A stretch of DNA of 64,000 nt from NCBI GenBank assembly GCA_016800925.1, contig JABCPU010000286.1, positions 1-64,000 of the forward strand, in the 5' to 3' direction. The translations under genes were made by a program, and so were the position numbers. Origin of the DNA: Suillus spraguei. Its lineage: Eukaryota > Basidiomycota > Agaricomycetes > Boletales > Suillaceae. The notes under the pieces are model-generated. The model was not told where the DNA came from. It saw nothing but the letters and a program-made list of their open reading frames with translations, and did no database searches. Positions 12,306-21,534 of the stretch are shown here, piece after piece; the first letter of the stretch is position 1; every line of letters starts with the position of its first letter.

Positions 12306-13681
12306 TCATCCATCTTGTGCTATTCCCTCTCTGCTATCTTTCCCTGTTTTCTTTTTTATCCTGGAACTACACATGTATTCCAATATATATATAATTGATT
12401 TTCTTCATAAAATGAGTGTTAAGGTTGAGAATTATTTGGTGCTGGTGATAAGATGGCAGGTGGTTGCAGGCAATCTGTCATGCTCATGCTTTTGGTAGTT
12501 CTGTCCAACTTACTCCAGATAGTATCATTCTGATAGATATTATATAAATTTTAGGGGTAGACAAAGCTTTGTAAAACTTTATATTTTTGGGTCAATTACC
12601 TGAGGCTTCGTAGTTATGAACCTTCCTTCCGTTATGGCATGATTGATTAATCTAGCTCAACTCTCGACTTCTGCCACACCTTCACTTCAACTGTGAGTTT
12701 GAGTGAAATCAGGACCTTTTCTCAATCATAAAATTTTGTAAGAAAATCAGGGAAGCTTCTTTCCTCAATAAGGCCAAACATAACAATGTAATTGTCGATA
12801 GCAGAATTACGCTGGTTCTTGTGATTATGTACTATATATTGTGATATATGGCCTTGTACTTTCTTCATGAGTTCACTGATGTATGCAATAGCCAATGATA
12901 TCACCAAGTCATTCAATATGAATTTTCCTCTGATTGAACTGTTGAAATCCCCGCATCTTGCTGCTTGCCACTGTTACTAGTAGCAGGCTCTGCTCATGTG
13001 CACCCCAACCGTGGACGACCTTGTGATGGTCTGCCGAGGGTCGGCTCGGGCACAATATTCCGTGTTCACGCATCCATCCAGAGCTGTTTCCTTTTTGTTT
13101 CTCGAAGTTATTATGAACTGTTGACCCCTCAGGCTGCCTGTGTAAGCTAGTTATAATTTGCATCACAAATTATCTATGATGAATGCCAGTGAGTCATGAA
13201 TACTCGTCACTCCACTAATCTTACAGGATCATCGACTATCTTGAACAGGAGAGGAGTTGAGCAATCTTTCCATATCATGTCACCTCATTACTTAGTGAGG
13301 CTTGACCGCTCATGATGGCATGATGGTCAGCTGTCTCTAACTTCTCGTCTTTTCTGTTGGAACACCACTCTTGAGGCAATAATCGTCTATGATACACAAC
13401 CCCAATTCTCAATGGAAATGCAGCACAAGCCATACAGCAACACATTTGCCTAACTCAGCATCCAGAAAGACTAGTGACCCTACGTTGATCATGTTTCATC
13501 ATATGTATCTTTCCTTTGTATTTAAAGGTTCTTGAGACTCACTTAACAGTTGAGTTTGTATCCATGTCTGTCTACTGCACTTTATACCATGATCTACCAG
13601 TCTAACCCTGCTTCCATGCCACTGTGAGGATCATTTTGTTGTGTGAAAGCTGCACAGTGCTGATTGTGAATTTGATTCAGG
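12306..13681. other. AT-rich sequence without recognisable gene
   Basis: The sequence between the minisatellite and the vWA fragment contains only short frames on both strands. No domain, terminal repeat or RNA structure could be recognised. Confidence 0.4.
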
Positions 13682-14003
13682 GATGTCTTGTTCCTCCAAG
13701 ACACTACAGAGAGTCAACAGCCATATATCAATGCTGCATGCAGCGGTATTCACCAGATTTGTAATACTCTTTTATCTGGAGGGAAAGTCACTCCGCAAGA
13801 TATCAGATTTGGTCTTATTGCCTTCCATGACCATCCTCCTCAAGAGCACAGCTTCAACATCTAGGAATACTCTTTTATGTCCGATGTTGAGAGTTTTATG
13901 TCTAATTTGGCTGGTTTAGCAGTGGCAGGCGGTGGAGATGATCCTGATTGTCAAAATGATGCCTTATCTGCTGCCTGCAAGGCTCTGTTACAATTGGATG
14001 TGC
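13682..14003 (+). pseudogene. von Willebrand factor A (vWA) domain fragment with a nonsense codon
   Basis: The plus-strand frame beginning DVLFLQDTTESQQPYINAA shows the start of a vWA fold: a hydrophobic beta strand followed by a DxTxS metal-ion-adhesion-site motif. It continues with ICNTLLSGGK, DIRFGLIAFHDHPPQEH (second strand) and, after an in-frame TAG at about 13862, with SNLAGLAVAGGGDDPDCQNDAL, the region before the next helix of basidiomycete vWA proteins. It is cut off at QLDV, exactly where a repeat also present at 58405 begins. This is therefore a partial, broken copy of a host gene or of a gene carried by a repeat. The function of such basidiomycete vWA proteins is unknown. Confidence 0.6.
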
Positions 14004-14150
14004 CCCTATTCATTTTCTACCTTTACTTGTCTACTTGTCTTGTAACTGATCTCACATCCGCACATGACTCATGCACCTGAACACGCTTGTACTATATATG
14101 CCTTCCTTGTTAGGATATGCAGTTACTTTCCCATGGTTGCTTGGTCTGTG
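14004..14150. repeat. Dispersed repeat, copy A (partner at 58405-58550)
   Basis: The sequence from gtgcccctattcattttc through ccttccttgttaggatatgc to tttcccatgg matches 58405-58550 in the same orientation with scattered substitutions and small gaps. It begins at the truncation point of the vWA fragment. Its class is unknown; no terminal repeats are visible. Confidence 0.6.
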
Positions 14151-14253
14151 CATTTATATCTACATATATAAACACAATGTACTTGTAGTAGATTCCTTAC
14201 TTTAATCTTACTGGGTTTTACCTGGATTCCTCTTTGCTAAGGACCCCCAATCC

Positions 14254-14522
14254 TTAGTCATCTTGAATCGTCTCTAAGTCTAAGCACTCCTTAGCCTTAG
14301 TCTCTATTCTCGTAGAACCTCTTAGACTCGTCTTTGAGGCTGAACTCTTGATCGCACCTGGAACCAGTTCCTTGTACTTTTGCCTTGCTCTCTTGTGAGC
14401 ATTGTAGAAATTCCCAGCAGACCATCTGTGTCTTTTCACTGTCGCTGGTGACACCACCCCAGTTTGTAACAGGCTCAGTGGAGGGACAGAGCGACAAAGG
14501 TTGCAGTGCTGATCACCAATTC
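14254..14522 (-). pseudogene. Possible zinc-motif N-terminal piece of a transposon protein
   Basis: The minus frame reads HCNLCRSVPPLSLLQTGVVS, then VKRHRWSAGNFYNAHKRARQ, and stops after a short charged tail. The CxxC followed by a threonine/valine-rich loop and xKRHxxW is reminiscent of the N-terminal zinc segment of mushroom Tnp2/KDZ-like transposon proteins, but the match is short and no catalytic domain follows. An LTR2 copy begins 125 bases away. Confidence 0.25.
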
Positions 14523-14646
14523 ACCCCTGCATGGAATCGGAGAGAAGGGAGATGGCTTCCCTGAAGGGTGTCCACTCTATAAATCATACTTTTGTTCTTC
14601 GGTCGTAATGGGATGGCAACTAATGCCAAATTAGAAATTGACCCCC

Positions 14647-15599
14647 TGTAAAGATACAACCTAGCCTGGGCTGTAGATAAACCACTGCCTAAACTAGTAT
14701 GTGAGTCTTGTGCTCCATCTAGTCTGCTTCACTTGTAAGAACAAGAGCCTTCAACCCTAAAGGGGGATGCCTATTAGTATGGTCAAGTTTGAGTCCAACT
14801 TATGTGCGAAACAAGCATTGAGGTCAGCGGTAAGTTGCTGTGGTCAGCAATGATACCGCCGGAACTAGCGTCGTGTGTAGCGGTGCTACCGTGGTCAAGA
14901 TAAGGTCAGTAACAGTTGTGTTGAGCGAGCGATGTCGAGCGGTGGTATCAGTGGTAGCAGTAAAGTAGCAAGCGGTGCAAAGAAACAGTAAAGAAGTCTG
15001 CAGTACTTTCAGTGGTAAAGTAGTGGTGCATGAGAAGTTCAGTCAAAGTAACAGTCAAAAGTCCAGCAGTCATGGAGAACGAGCGTGATAGATTAACGAG
15101 CGATAAGGAAACTGTAAAGACTAAGTCCACTACTGGGTAGATCCAGAGCTAGACAGTAATCCTGACCTATAGTACGTGCAATGGTGTAAAATCAGGTACC
15201 TGTATTGTGTGGGGTATGTGGTGCTTATATCCTAAATCATATGTACTCGGAATACTCTAGGTGAGATCAGTAGCACTGAAGTGTAGTAACCGCCATAAGT
15301 AAACATAGTGCGAGGCACTGCAGCACGAGGCAACATGTAATAAGGCTTGCCGTGGAATCAGTGATAACGAACAGAAAACAAACGATGCACCAAATGGAGC
15401 TATGCAGACAAGGCAAGGACATGGAAGGACATCGGTACGTGGAATGTGGTGCGGCAGTCGTTATGGTGTGTGGTAAGCGTGGGATGCCACCGGTACTACT
15501 GAAGGGGTAAGACGGCCATGGACAAGTGGTAACTCCTGTAGACGTGAGATGAGTGTCAAAATCTGGGGTTTTAAGCCCAGCGCCAATATGTTCGTTACA
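14647..15599 (-). mobile_element. Solo LTR, family LTR2, copy 1
   Basis: The element has TG...CA ends: plus-strand left end tgtaaagatacaacctagcc and right end gccaatatgttcgttaca. The same 0.95-kb unit recurs at 55106, 56240, 61765 and, partly, 62718, with the same ends. No internal coding sequence, primer-binding site or clean target duplication flanks it, so it is a solo LTR of an unidentified retrotransposon. Strand is given on the assumption that the tgtaacgaacatattgg end is the 5' end. Confidence 0.85.
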
Positions 15600-16849
15600 C
15601 TGCTTCATGTTGCGATGAGCATGGGAGAAGCTGGTATTACTCTGGTATGTCAAACATTTCATGTCTAGTGCTAGAGCTTTAATGCCAGCACAGTATGTGA
15701 TTGCGTGCGAGCCTACTCTAAGCCAGAATTACAAGGTGAGATCATTTTCTTGATGCTGCTGCGTCAGATGTGTCATTGATTATGCAGGGAATGCGTGATT
15801 TCTACCAAGGATTGGTTAAGAAAACTGTGTAAAACAATCACAGCTTCTATCATATACATATATTCATAGGTTAACTATTTGTGATAGAGGGAAAGTGGTC
15901 GAGCTCAGTGATCTCAGTGTGCTGCCCACTCTCATTGCTGGTTCCGCTTTAGAAGCAGTCAACAGTGAGATTTACGTTGTCAAGCACCAGACTGAAGTTT
16001 GCAGCATTTATATAGGTATTTTGTAAGTAGGTTTGGTTTGGGTACTGGTTGGGTAGCCATTTTTTAAGTTTATACTCAAATACATCAACTCAATCTGGAT
16101 GTGCAGTATATAAAACATGTAACAAATAGAGGGTAGCAAAGCATAAAATAGGATTATCCAAAGTGAATACATGATACATATCTCATATATATGTGTCCAA
16201 GAAACTTTCAACTGACTCTTGTATACATATATATGATGGCATAGATACATACAAACTGGAAAAGCAAAGTGATATACACAAGGATCTCAAGCAAAATCGA
16301 CACTGGATGAGCAACTGATGAGAACTATATTCTCAGAGAAAGAACTATAGATAGATGAGTCTAGATATGGTATTTGTATACATCTATATAGAGATAAATA
16401 TTAGAAGCAAACTATAAATACCCACCAATTGAATATTTTAGACTAATGATTGAAGAATAGTGTCATGATACAAAAATAAATACCTGCATGAATCAAATGA
16501 AAACAAAATAGTCAAGACAAGGATAAGAAATGCGATACACTACGATAACATTCAATACAACAACAATACAATAGATTACAATACAATAACAATACCATAG
16601 TCAAAGCAGGGCAATCATATGTTAGATCGCCCCCACTCATTAAAGTTGTTATTCATTAGGTTTAGCTGTTAGAAAACCACCACCAGCCTGTTAGCTTTCT
16701 CGTTGCTTAGGATAAAAATGTATTGTCTTGGTGTCTGAGTTCTCGGTACTATAAGTCAGCCAGACACTATGATACATTACCACAGCAAGTCAAGCAATAC
16801 AACAGCAATAAATCAAGCAAAATCATGCAATCCAATAGCAAAAATCATG
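15600..16849. other. AT-rich sequence without recognisable gene
   Basis: The stretch from the LTR2 copy to the tandem repeats is AT-rich and contains many short A-rich words (acaatac, caatac near 16545-16605). It may belong to the terminal region of the DIRS-like element that lies further right, but no motif proves this. Confidence 0.35.
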
Positions 16850-17225
16850 CAAAATGAACCCAAGTCTGAACAAGGTTTTCACCTCACATTCAATAGCAAA
16901 AATCACGCAAAATCAAGCCTAGTCCAAACGAGTTTTTCGCCTAAAGCTACCCATGACATTAAGCAAAATCAAGCCATTTCATAGCAAAAAAATAGCAAAC
17001 ATTATGCAAAATCAAGCCAAGTCTGAACAAGGTTTTCGCCTAAAGCTACACTTCAGGTAACACAAAATAAAGCAAAATCAAGCAAAGTCAAGCCCAGTCC
17101 TGACGAGGTTTTCGCCTAAAGCTACACTTCAGATAAAACAAAATAAAGCAAAATAAAGCAAAGTTAAGCCCAGTCCTGATGAGGTTTTCGCCTAAAGCTA
17201 CGCTTCAGATCAAACAATATAAAAT
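16850..17225. repeat. Diverged tandem repeat, about 60-95 bp period, five units
   Basis: Five units share gcaaaatcaagcc(a/c)agtc, then a gap, then gaggttttcgcctaaagcta. Unit cores start near 16860, 16920, 17015, 17090 and 17165, and the last two are the most alike. The array sits downstream (in minus orientation) of the tyrosine-recombinase gene of the DIRS-like element and could be part of its terminal repeat structure; that is inference. Confidence 0.75.
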
Positions 17226-17271
17226 TCAATTAATCTACACTTGATGGTTCTTGTGTGTTTAGGGCAAGCAG

Positions 17272-17301
17272 AGTCCCCCAGCTTCATGCTCGGGGGACTT
17301 G
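17272..17301. other. Strong hairpin (AGTCCCCC / GGGGGACT)
   Basis: The sequence agtccccc, agc, ttcat, gct, c, gggggact can fold into an 11-bp stem with a single bulged C and a five-base loop. It lies between the tandem repeats and the 3' end of the DIRS-like recombinase gene. A role in element termination or replication is possible but not shown. Confidence 0.6.
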
Positions 17302-17599
17302 GTCACAAATTTATTCAGTGTCGTGAATACAAATGAATAGTACAGTTGGGGACTTTGGAGAAGTGAATAACTAGTGGATAGAGGCTCGGGTGAGATGACT
17401 GAAATGGAGGCTCGAAAGAATACTAAAGGGCCTATTTTTTATTTTATTTTAAATGTCCATTATAGATTTTTGTGATGTTTGTTTTGTCATTTTTGTTTAT
17501 GCTGAGCGAGGAAAACTTGAGTCAGAGACTGTGAAATACAAATACAAGTGTGACTATTGAGTGAAACACAGAGAAACACAGAGAGTGAGAATGTGAGCT

Positions 17600-17844
17600 G
17601 CCGATGTCAGAAATGATGTGGCATTATGGCGCGTGTGCTTGTGCCATGCATAAGTACATGTAATATCAAATGATGCTGACAAATGTACTTGTTAAATTTG
17701 TCAGAGGACCATCGTCCCGCGGTGCGAATGAGATCAGGAGCCATTCCTGTAGCGGCAAGAGCAGTGGCACCACCTGCCCTCATAGAATGTCCTGAATACT
17801 CCTGTCCGCCAATGTGATGGAGATGTCAAAGGAACCAAGCACGG
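17600..17844 (-). pseudogene. DIRS-like tyrosine recombinase, C-terminal catalytic part
   Basis: On the minus strand the frame continues from the inserted LTR with AWFL, a stop, then GGQEYSGHSMRAGGATALAA and GMAPDLIRTAGRWSSDKFNK, then YI. HSMR is the HxxR box, GRW holds the third conserved position, and the tyrosine in KYI is the probable nucleophile. Together with 18807-19587 this accounts for the complete recombinase, with the LTR removed. Confidence 0.8.
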
Positions 17845-18806
17845 TGAAATGAAGAAACTAGCGCTGGCCTAAGTATAAGCACAGTGTTAATCCTACTGAA
17901 GGTGCGAGTGAGATATTCGACCCAAGAGGACTGCAAATAGAAGCAATTCCTTCTAAGTTAGTGCGAAGGAAACAAGGAAGTACTAATAAGGAAACGAGAA
18001 TTCCGACTTCCGAGGTTAGTGGCAGTAGTGGTATATCGGCGGTACTAGCGCAGTGTCAGCGGTACATGCACAGTAAGGATAGCTGCAATGGTCAGCTAGT
18101 GAGAGCAAGAACAAAGTTACTTGAGCGAGACGAAAATGTTATTACCACCGGTGGTGCAGTAGCAGTAGCGGCAACTCCGTATGAGCGAGAATGCAGATGA
18201 GAGAGAAAATGACCCAGTGAGATCACTGGCCGCAGTCCAGTTATGAGTAGCGAAGTCGAAAGTCCCGTGGTACTTCAAGCAGTAAAGTCACTGGTGGTTA
18301 AATCAATGAGTGAAGTTCAAATGGAGAAAAGTTCAAAGGCAAATAGATTGCAACTAGCAAGCATTTCAGATACTAAGTCCTAGTGAAGGGATGTAACAGG
18401 AAGTAAAAGTAATGGTATGTATGTTGAGTCCTTTTTAACATAGGCGAGCACGTACGAGATGATTATGCGAGTCTGGTAGTGAGAAGGAAAATAAACAGGG
18501 TATTTAATAAAGAGGCGCACAGCGTGCAGCAGCCCCTTGAGATGTAAGGTAAATCCTGCCGTAGGTTTAGTAACAGCAGAAGCGAGGTGACTATGCACCA
18601 ATGGATTCTAGACAGAATAGGACGGGACATGAGGGCATTGGCACGAGGATCCGGTAAGGGTTCATGGGAGAAGAATGGTTCCGCCTTAGCGGAGCGAAAA
18701 GGCTATTTCGTCGCTATAAGGAAATTCTTCGGTTGCCACTGCAGATGTTAATGAGATGCTTGTCAAAAATGGGGTTTTGATGGTCAGCGTGACTTTTCTC
18801 GCTACA
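17845..18806 (-). mobile_element. Solo LTR, family LTR1, inserted in the DIRS recombinase
   Basis: The element reads in sense on the minus strand from tgtagcgagaaaagtcacgc to ctagtttcttcatttca (TG...CA, 962 bp). It matches the 5' LTR of the Gypsy element at 52482-53444. On the sense strand the flanks are CCGC before and CCGT after, compatible with a 4-5 bp target duplication with one later change. No internal region remains, so it is a solo LTR formed after insertion into the DIRS element. Confidence 0.85.
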
Positions 18807-19587
18807 GCGGGTAGGCACATTGCCAGTGCTTGTTACCCATAGAGCAGGATGGTGTGGGAATGAAGCATCATGCACTGTGAGATATTGTTTGACATGTTTG
18901 AAGGGATCAGTAGGTGATTGTTGTTCTGCGCAAAGTAGGATGTTGAATCCAGACCTGAGACTATCATTTTTCTGGTAAAGAAGGAGACAAGTGATTGTCG
19001 TGGCTGTGTAATGCAATGTATGTATGATGGAGTGAGACCTACCTGTAAGTCTGAGGTTTAGTGGAGTCCGGCCAAATGAGTTCACCAAGACGCTGCAGGC
19101 TTTTGAAGCCATTGATGAGTGTTGCCAGGAACAGTGAATCATCATAGGATGGGTCAGATCTGATTGTGTCCACTATCCGACCGATGTCTTCGAGACCGAT
19201 AGGTAGCTTTCGACGAATGGGTTTTGATAGTCGGCGCTTGCAACCTCACAGAGTGCGAGTGACGAGTGGTGAGCGGCATGCATTCCGCACGTCTGGAAAC
19301 ATAAATTCGAGCCTATTGGCAATGCCAGATAGATAGTTGTCAATGGAGCAGGGTTCGATGTAATGTGAAAGCTGCATGACATAGTATGACAATGTGTCCT
19401 GTGTGGGATCAATAACACGATGGTGGAGTTGGCAGAAGTTGATGTATGAATTAAGGTGTGAGTCGTAAGCAGAAGACATTGATGGTTCAATAGCTAATCC
19501 GAGTGCGATCGAGCATTCATGAGAGAGATGCTCATTAGTCCAGGCTTCCCTGACGGGCTGCCTGGACGTTGACGACAATGGGATCAT
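18807..19587 (-). pseudogene. DIRS-like tyrosine recombinase, N-terminal and central part
   Basis: The segment reads SSAYDSHLNSYINFCQLHHR and YVMQLSHYIEPCSIDNYLSG, the SAM-like N-terminal domain that is typical of mushroom DIRS recombinases. FPDVRNACRSPLVTRTL and, after frame breaks, a catalytic-domain part ending LWVTSTGNVPTR follow. It stops abruptly at the edge of the LTR1 insertion; the continuation is on the other side at 17844. Confidence 0.8.
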
Positions 19588-20132
19588 TTTTCTCCTACCC
19601 CCAGCGCATCTCGAGGGGGTTTGAAATCATAAATTTGCGCATTAGGCGCCAACTTGTACACACGTTCATTCTGAAAATGGGACAGTGCATCTGCCACATT
19701 ATTCTCACTACCATCTATGTGTTTGACACGTAGATCAATGTGATTCTCAATGATCACGTCAATTGCAGACAAGAGGATGGTGTTATAGGGAGGATGAGCA
19801 CGTAAAGTGTTGAACATCGACACAATATTGGTGTTGTCAGTGTAGATAAGCATCCTTGGCAGAACCTTGGGCATATTCTATATGGCATGGATCACCGAAC
19901 AGACTGCCAAGGCTTCTGCAAAGAAAATGGTCGTCTTTGGCATATTCTCCAGGAGTGGACACTGACATGTGAAATCCTCCCATGGAAACCAGAGACCAAG
20001 TCCAATTCCTGATGCATCAGTATGTGGAACCACCACGTCCTCGGATTTTGGATTGAAGTCAAGGGATTTGTAAAAGAGCAGACCAGGTGAGCGGTCCACG
20101 TGGTCTGCCATCCAACGAAATTCGTGAATCAC
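19584..20132 (-). pseudogene. DIRS-like RNase H domain
   Basis: Two adjoining frames give FRWMADHVDRSPGLLFYKSL, then VVVPHTDASGIGLGLWFP (first RNase H aspartate), IFFAEALAVCSVIH (glutamate) and LIYTDNTNIVSMFNTLRAHP (second aspartate). VKHIDGSENNVADALSHFQN follows (the ADALS motif ending retroelement RNase H). A stop just after CSVIHAI separates them (about 19875-19880). This supplies RNA degradation for the element; it is now broken. Confidence 0.85.
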
Positions 20133-20189
20133 AGTATTATTGACGTGAAGGCATGCAGATGGCTGTGTTTTGCCACGGATTTTCTCATA

Positions 20190-20960
20190 TACTGCTCACA
20201 GTCCAGGCTTGAGCAAAGAGAACATGTTAAAACTCCACTTGCACCAGCTGGCAAGCTGTTGAAATTTTTGGAGGGACCAACAGTACCCTTTCCCTGCGAA
20301 GTTACGCAAATGTGCAACTAGTTCAGTCTTTTTGTGGTCAGGAAGAGTCGCTGACATAGCATTAGGGTCAACATCAAACCCGATCACAGTAAGAGGCAAG
20401 TCCAACAGCTGCTTGGGTTTTTCATGCGGGAGACCAATTTCATCCCATAATTGAAGCAAGCAAGTTTGCTTTTCAGGGAAGGAGCATTGATACAGGGGAT
20501 AGTATAGCTTCTGAGAAGCAAGCTCATATGAAAAGGAGTCGTCCATGTATGTCTTTAGTGCCTCAATAAGGACCTGATGTATCACGATCCAGGCTACTAA
20601 TGACCTGAATGAAATCCAGACCTTTGGAAAACCCCATCCACTGAAATTGTTGTTGTGGTTGACGTGCTGCTGCCCATTGACAGACAAAATTTGTTTGGCC
20701 TGCCAGAGAGGATGCATTGGTAGCCTCCGGAAGGCCCGTGAGACATCAGATTTGAACATGACGAACTCAGCATTGGGATGTTCTTCTCAAAAATGAAGGA
20801 GTGAGGCGCCAAGGGAGTGAAGTCCATCAAGCTTCGTTCCTTTAATGGAATTGGAGTCAATCATTGAATCAAGAGAATAGTCACCAGCCGTGTGGTCGAC
20901 AACGAGCCACAGCTTGTCTGAGTTTGGTTGGTACCCGCTTACCTCCAGTTGATAGAGGAG
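20190..20960 (-). pseudogene. DIRS-like reverse transcriptase domain
   Basis: The frame contains WLVVDHTAGDYSLDSMID, a stop (about 20790), then FKSDVSRAFRRLPMHPLWQ (motif A aspartate), WGFPKVWISFRSLVAWI (motif B region) and TYMDDSFSYEL (motif C, YMDD). IGFDVDPNAMSATLP and FQQLASWCKWSFN follow, which are characteristic of the DIRS-like RT connection in mushrooms. The catalytic aspartates remain but the stop and frame change near 20790 interrupt the protein. Confidence 0.85.
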
Positions 20961-21121
20961 AACAAGATTCCAGAATTTGGTGAGCTATCATACTGACTCT
21001 CAGTCCTCGTGCTAGAGCCTTCAAATAGATAATCTATATCTCAACTTCAATGGAATCATTCACAATTGTGATTAATCCCTTGAAATGCAGTGAAGACTCG
21101 TGTGTTCAACTTTCATTTTAG

Positions 21122-21534
21122 GCTTGCATCCTAATGATAAAGATGCACACTTCAGGATGTCCGAAGAGCAAATATTCACTGCAAATTTTGCATATGTGGA
21201 CCTGTACTTTTGTAAGATAAAGCCAAAGAAACTTTTCTTTATGGCAGTGGATGGTGTGGCTCTGCAGGAAAAGATGAATCAGCAATGAAGTCGATGGTTT
21301 CGCACTGCCAACAAAGCGAAGGAAATCAGAGAGAAGCTGGAGTCAAAAGGAGAAAAACTACCAGATGAAAAAGTGTTTGATAGTAATTGCATTATGCCAG
21401 GTGCGCTCTGGATCGTTTCATAAGGCATAATGTCATTTATCCTGTCTTAGATACTCCTTTCATGGTCAGAGTATCTGCACAACTATGATACTTTGTCAAC
21501 AAGAAGATCACCAAAGATACTAATTGGCATGGCG
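21122..21534 (+). pseudogene. XRN1 5'-3' exoribonuclease, 5' exons (part 1 of a split gene)
   Basis: After an acceptor at 21120-21121, the exon encodes LHPNDKDAHFRMSEEQIFTA and KIKPKKLFFMAVDGVALQEK, the conserved N-terminal nuclease region of XRN1 (HPND...DAHFR; FMAVDGVAPRAKMNQQ in intact proteins). A TGA replaces the arginine codon after MNQQ, and the frame then continues SRWFRTANKAKE to NCIMPG. A GT-AG intron fits at 21401-21450. The next exon reads TPFMVRVSAQL, stop, YFVNKKITKDTNWHG and ends at 21534 in TGGCG. The next residues of XRN1 (VQVVLSGHEVPGEG) are found on the opposite strand at 30336. The first exon (MGIPKF-type start) is absent, replaced by DIRS-like sequence. Introns show it is not a retrocopy. 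Confidence 0.85.

Larger units (their letters stand above)
17590..20960 (-). mobile_element. Decayed DIRS-like tyrosine-recombinase retrotransposon
   Basis: Read on the minus strand, the order is reverse transcriptase (about 20960-20190), RNase H (about 20132-19584) and tyrosine recombinase (19587-18807 plus 17844-17600). This RT-RH-YR order with a tyrosine recombinase in place of a DDE integrase defines DIRS-like elements, which are common in Agaricomycetes. A solo LTR (17845-18806) splits the recombinase. Several stops and frame changes show the element is dead. Terminal repeats were not identified with certainty; the tandem repeats at 16850-17225 are candidates on the 3' side. On its other side it abuts an XRN1 exon near 21000-21120. 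Confidence 0.85.

Noticed and set aside
11920..12498. Proline/tryptophan-rich or MRKGQGGT-repeat proteins from the minisatellite
   Set aside because: Several overlapping frames are open on both strands for the same reason (24-bp units); no start context, domain or splice structure supports any.
16850..17225. Tandem repeats as a CRISPR-like array
   Set aside because: Units are diverged, spacing varies, no unique spacers are present and the genome is eukaryotic.
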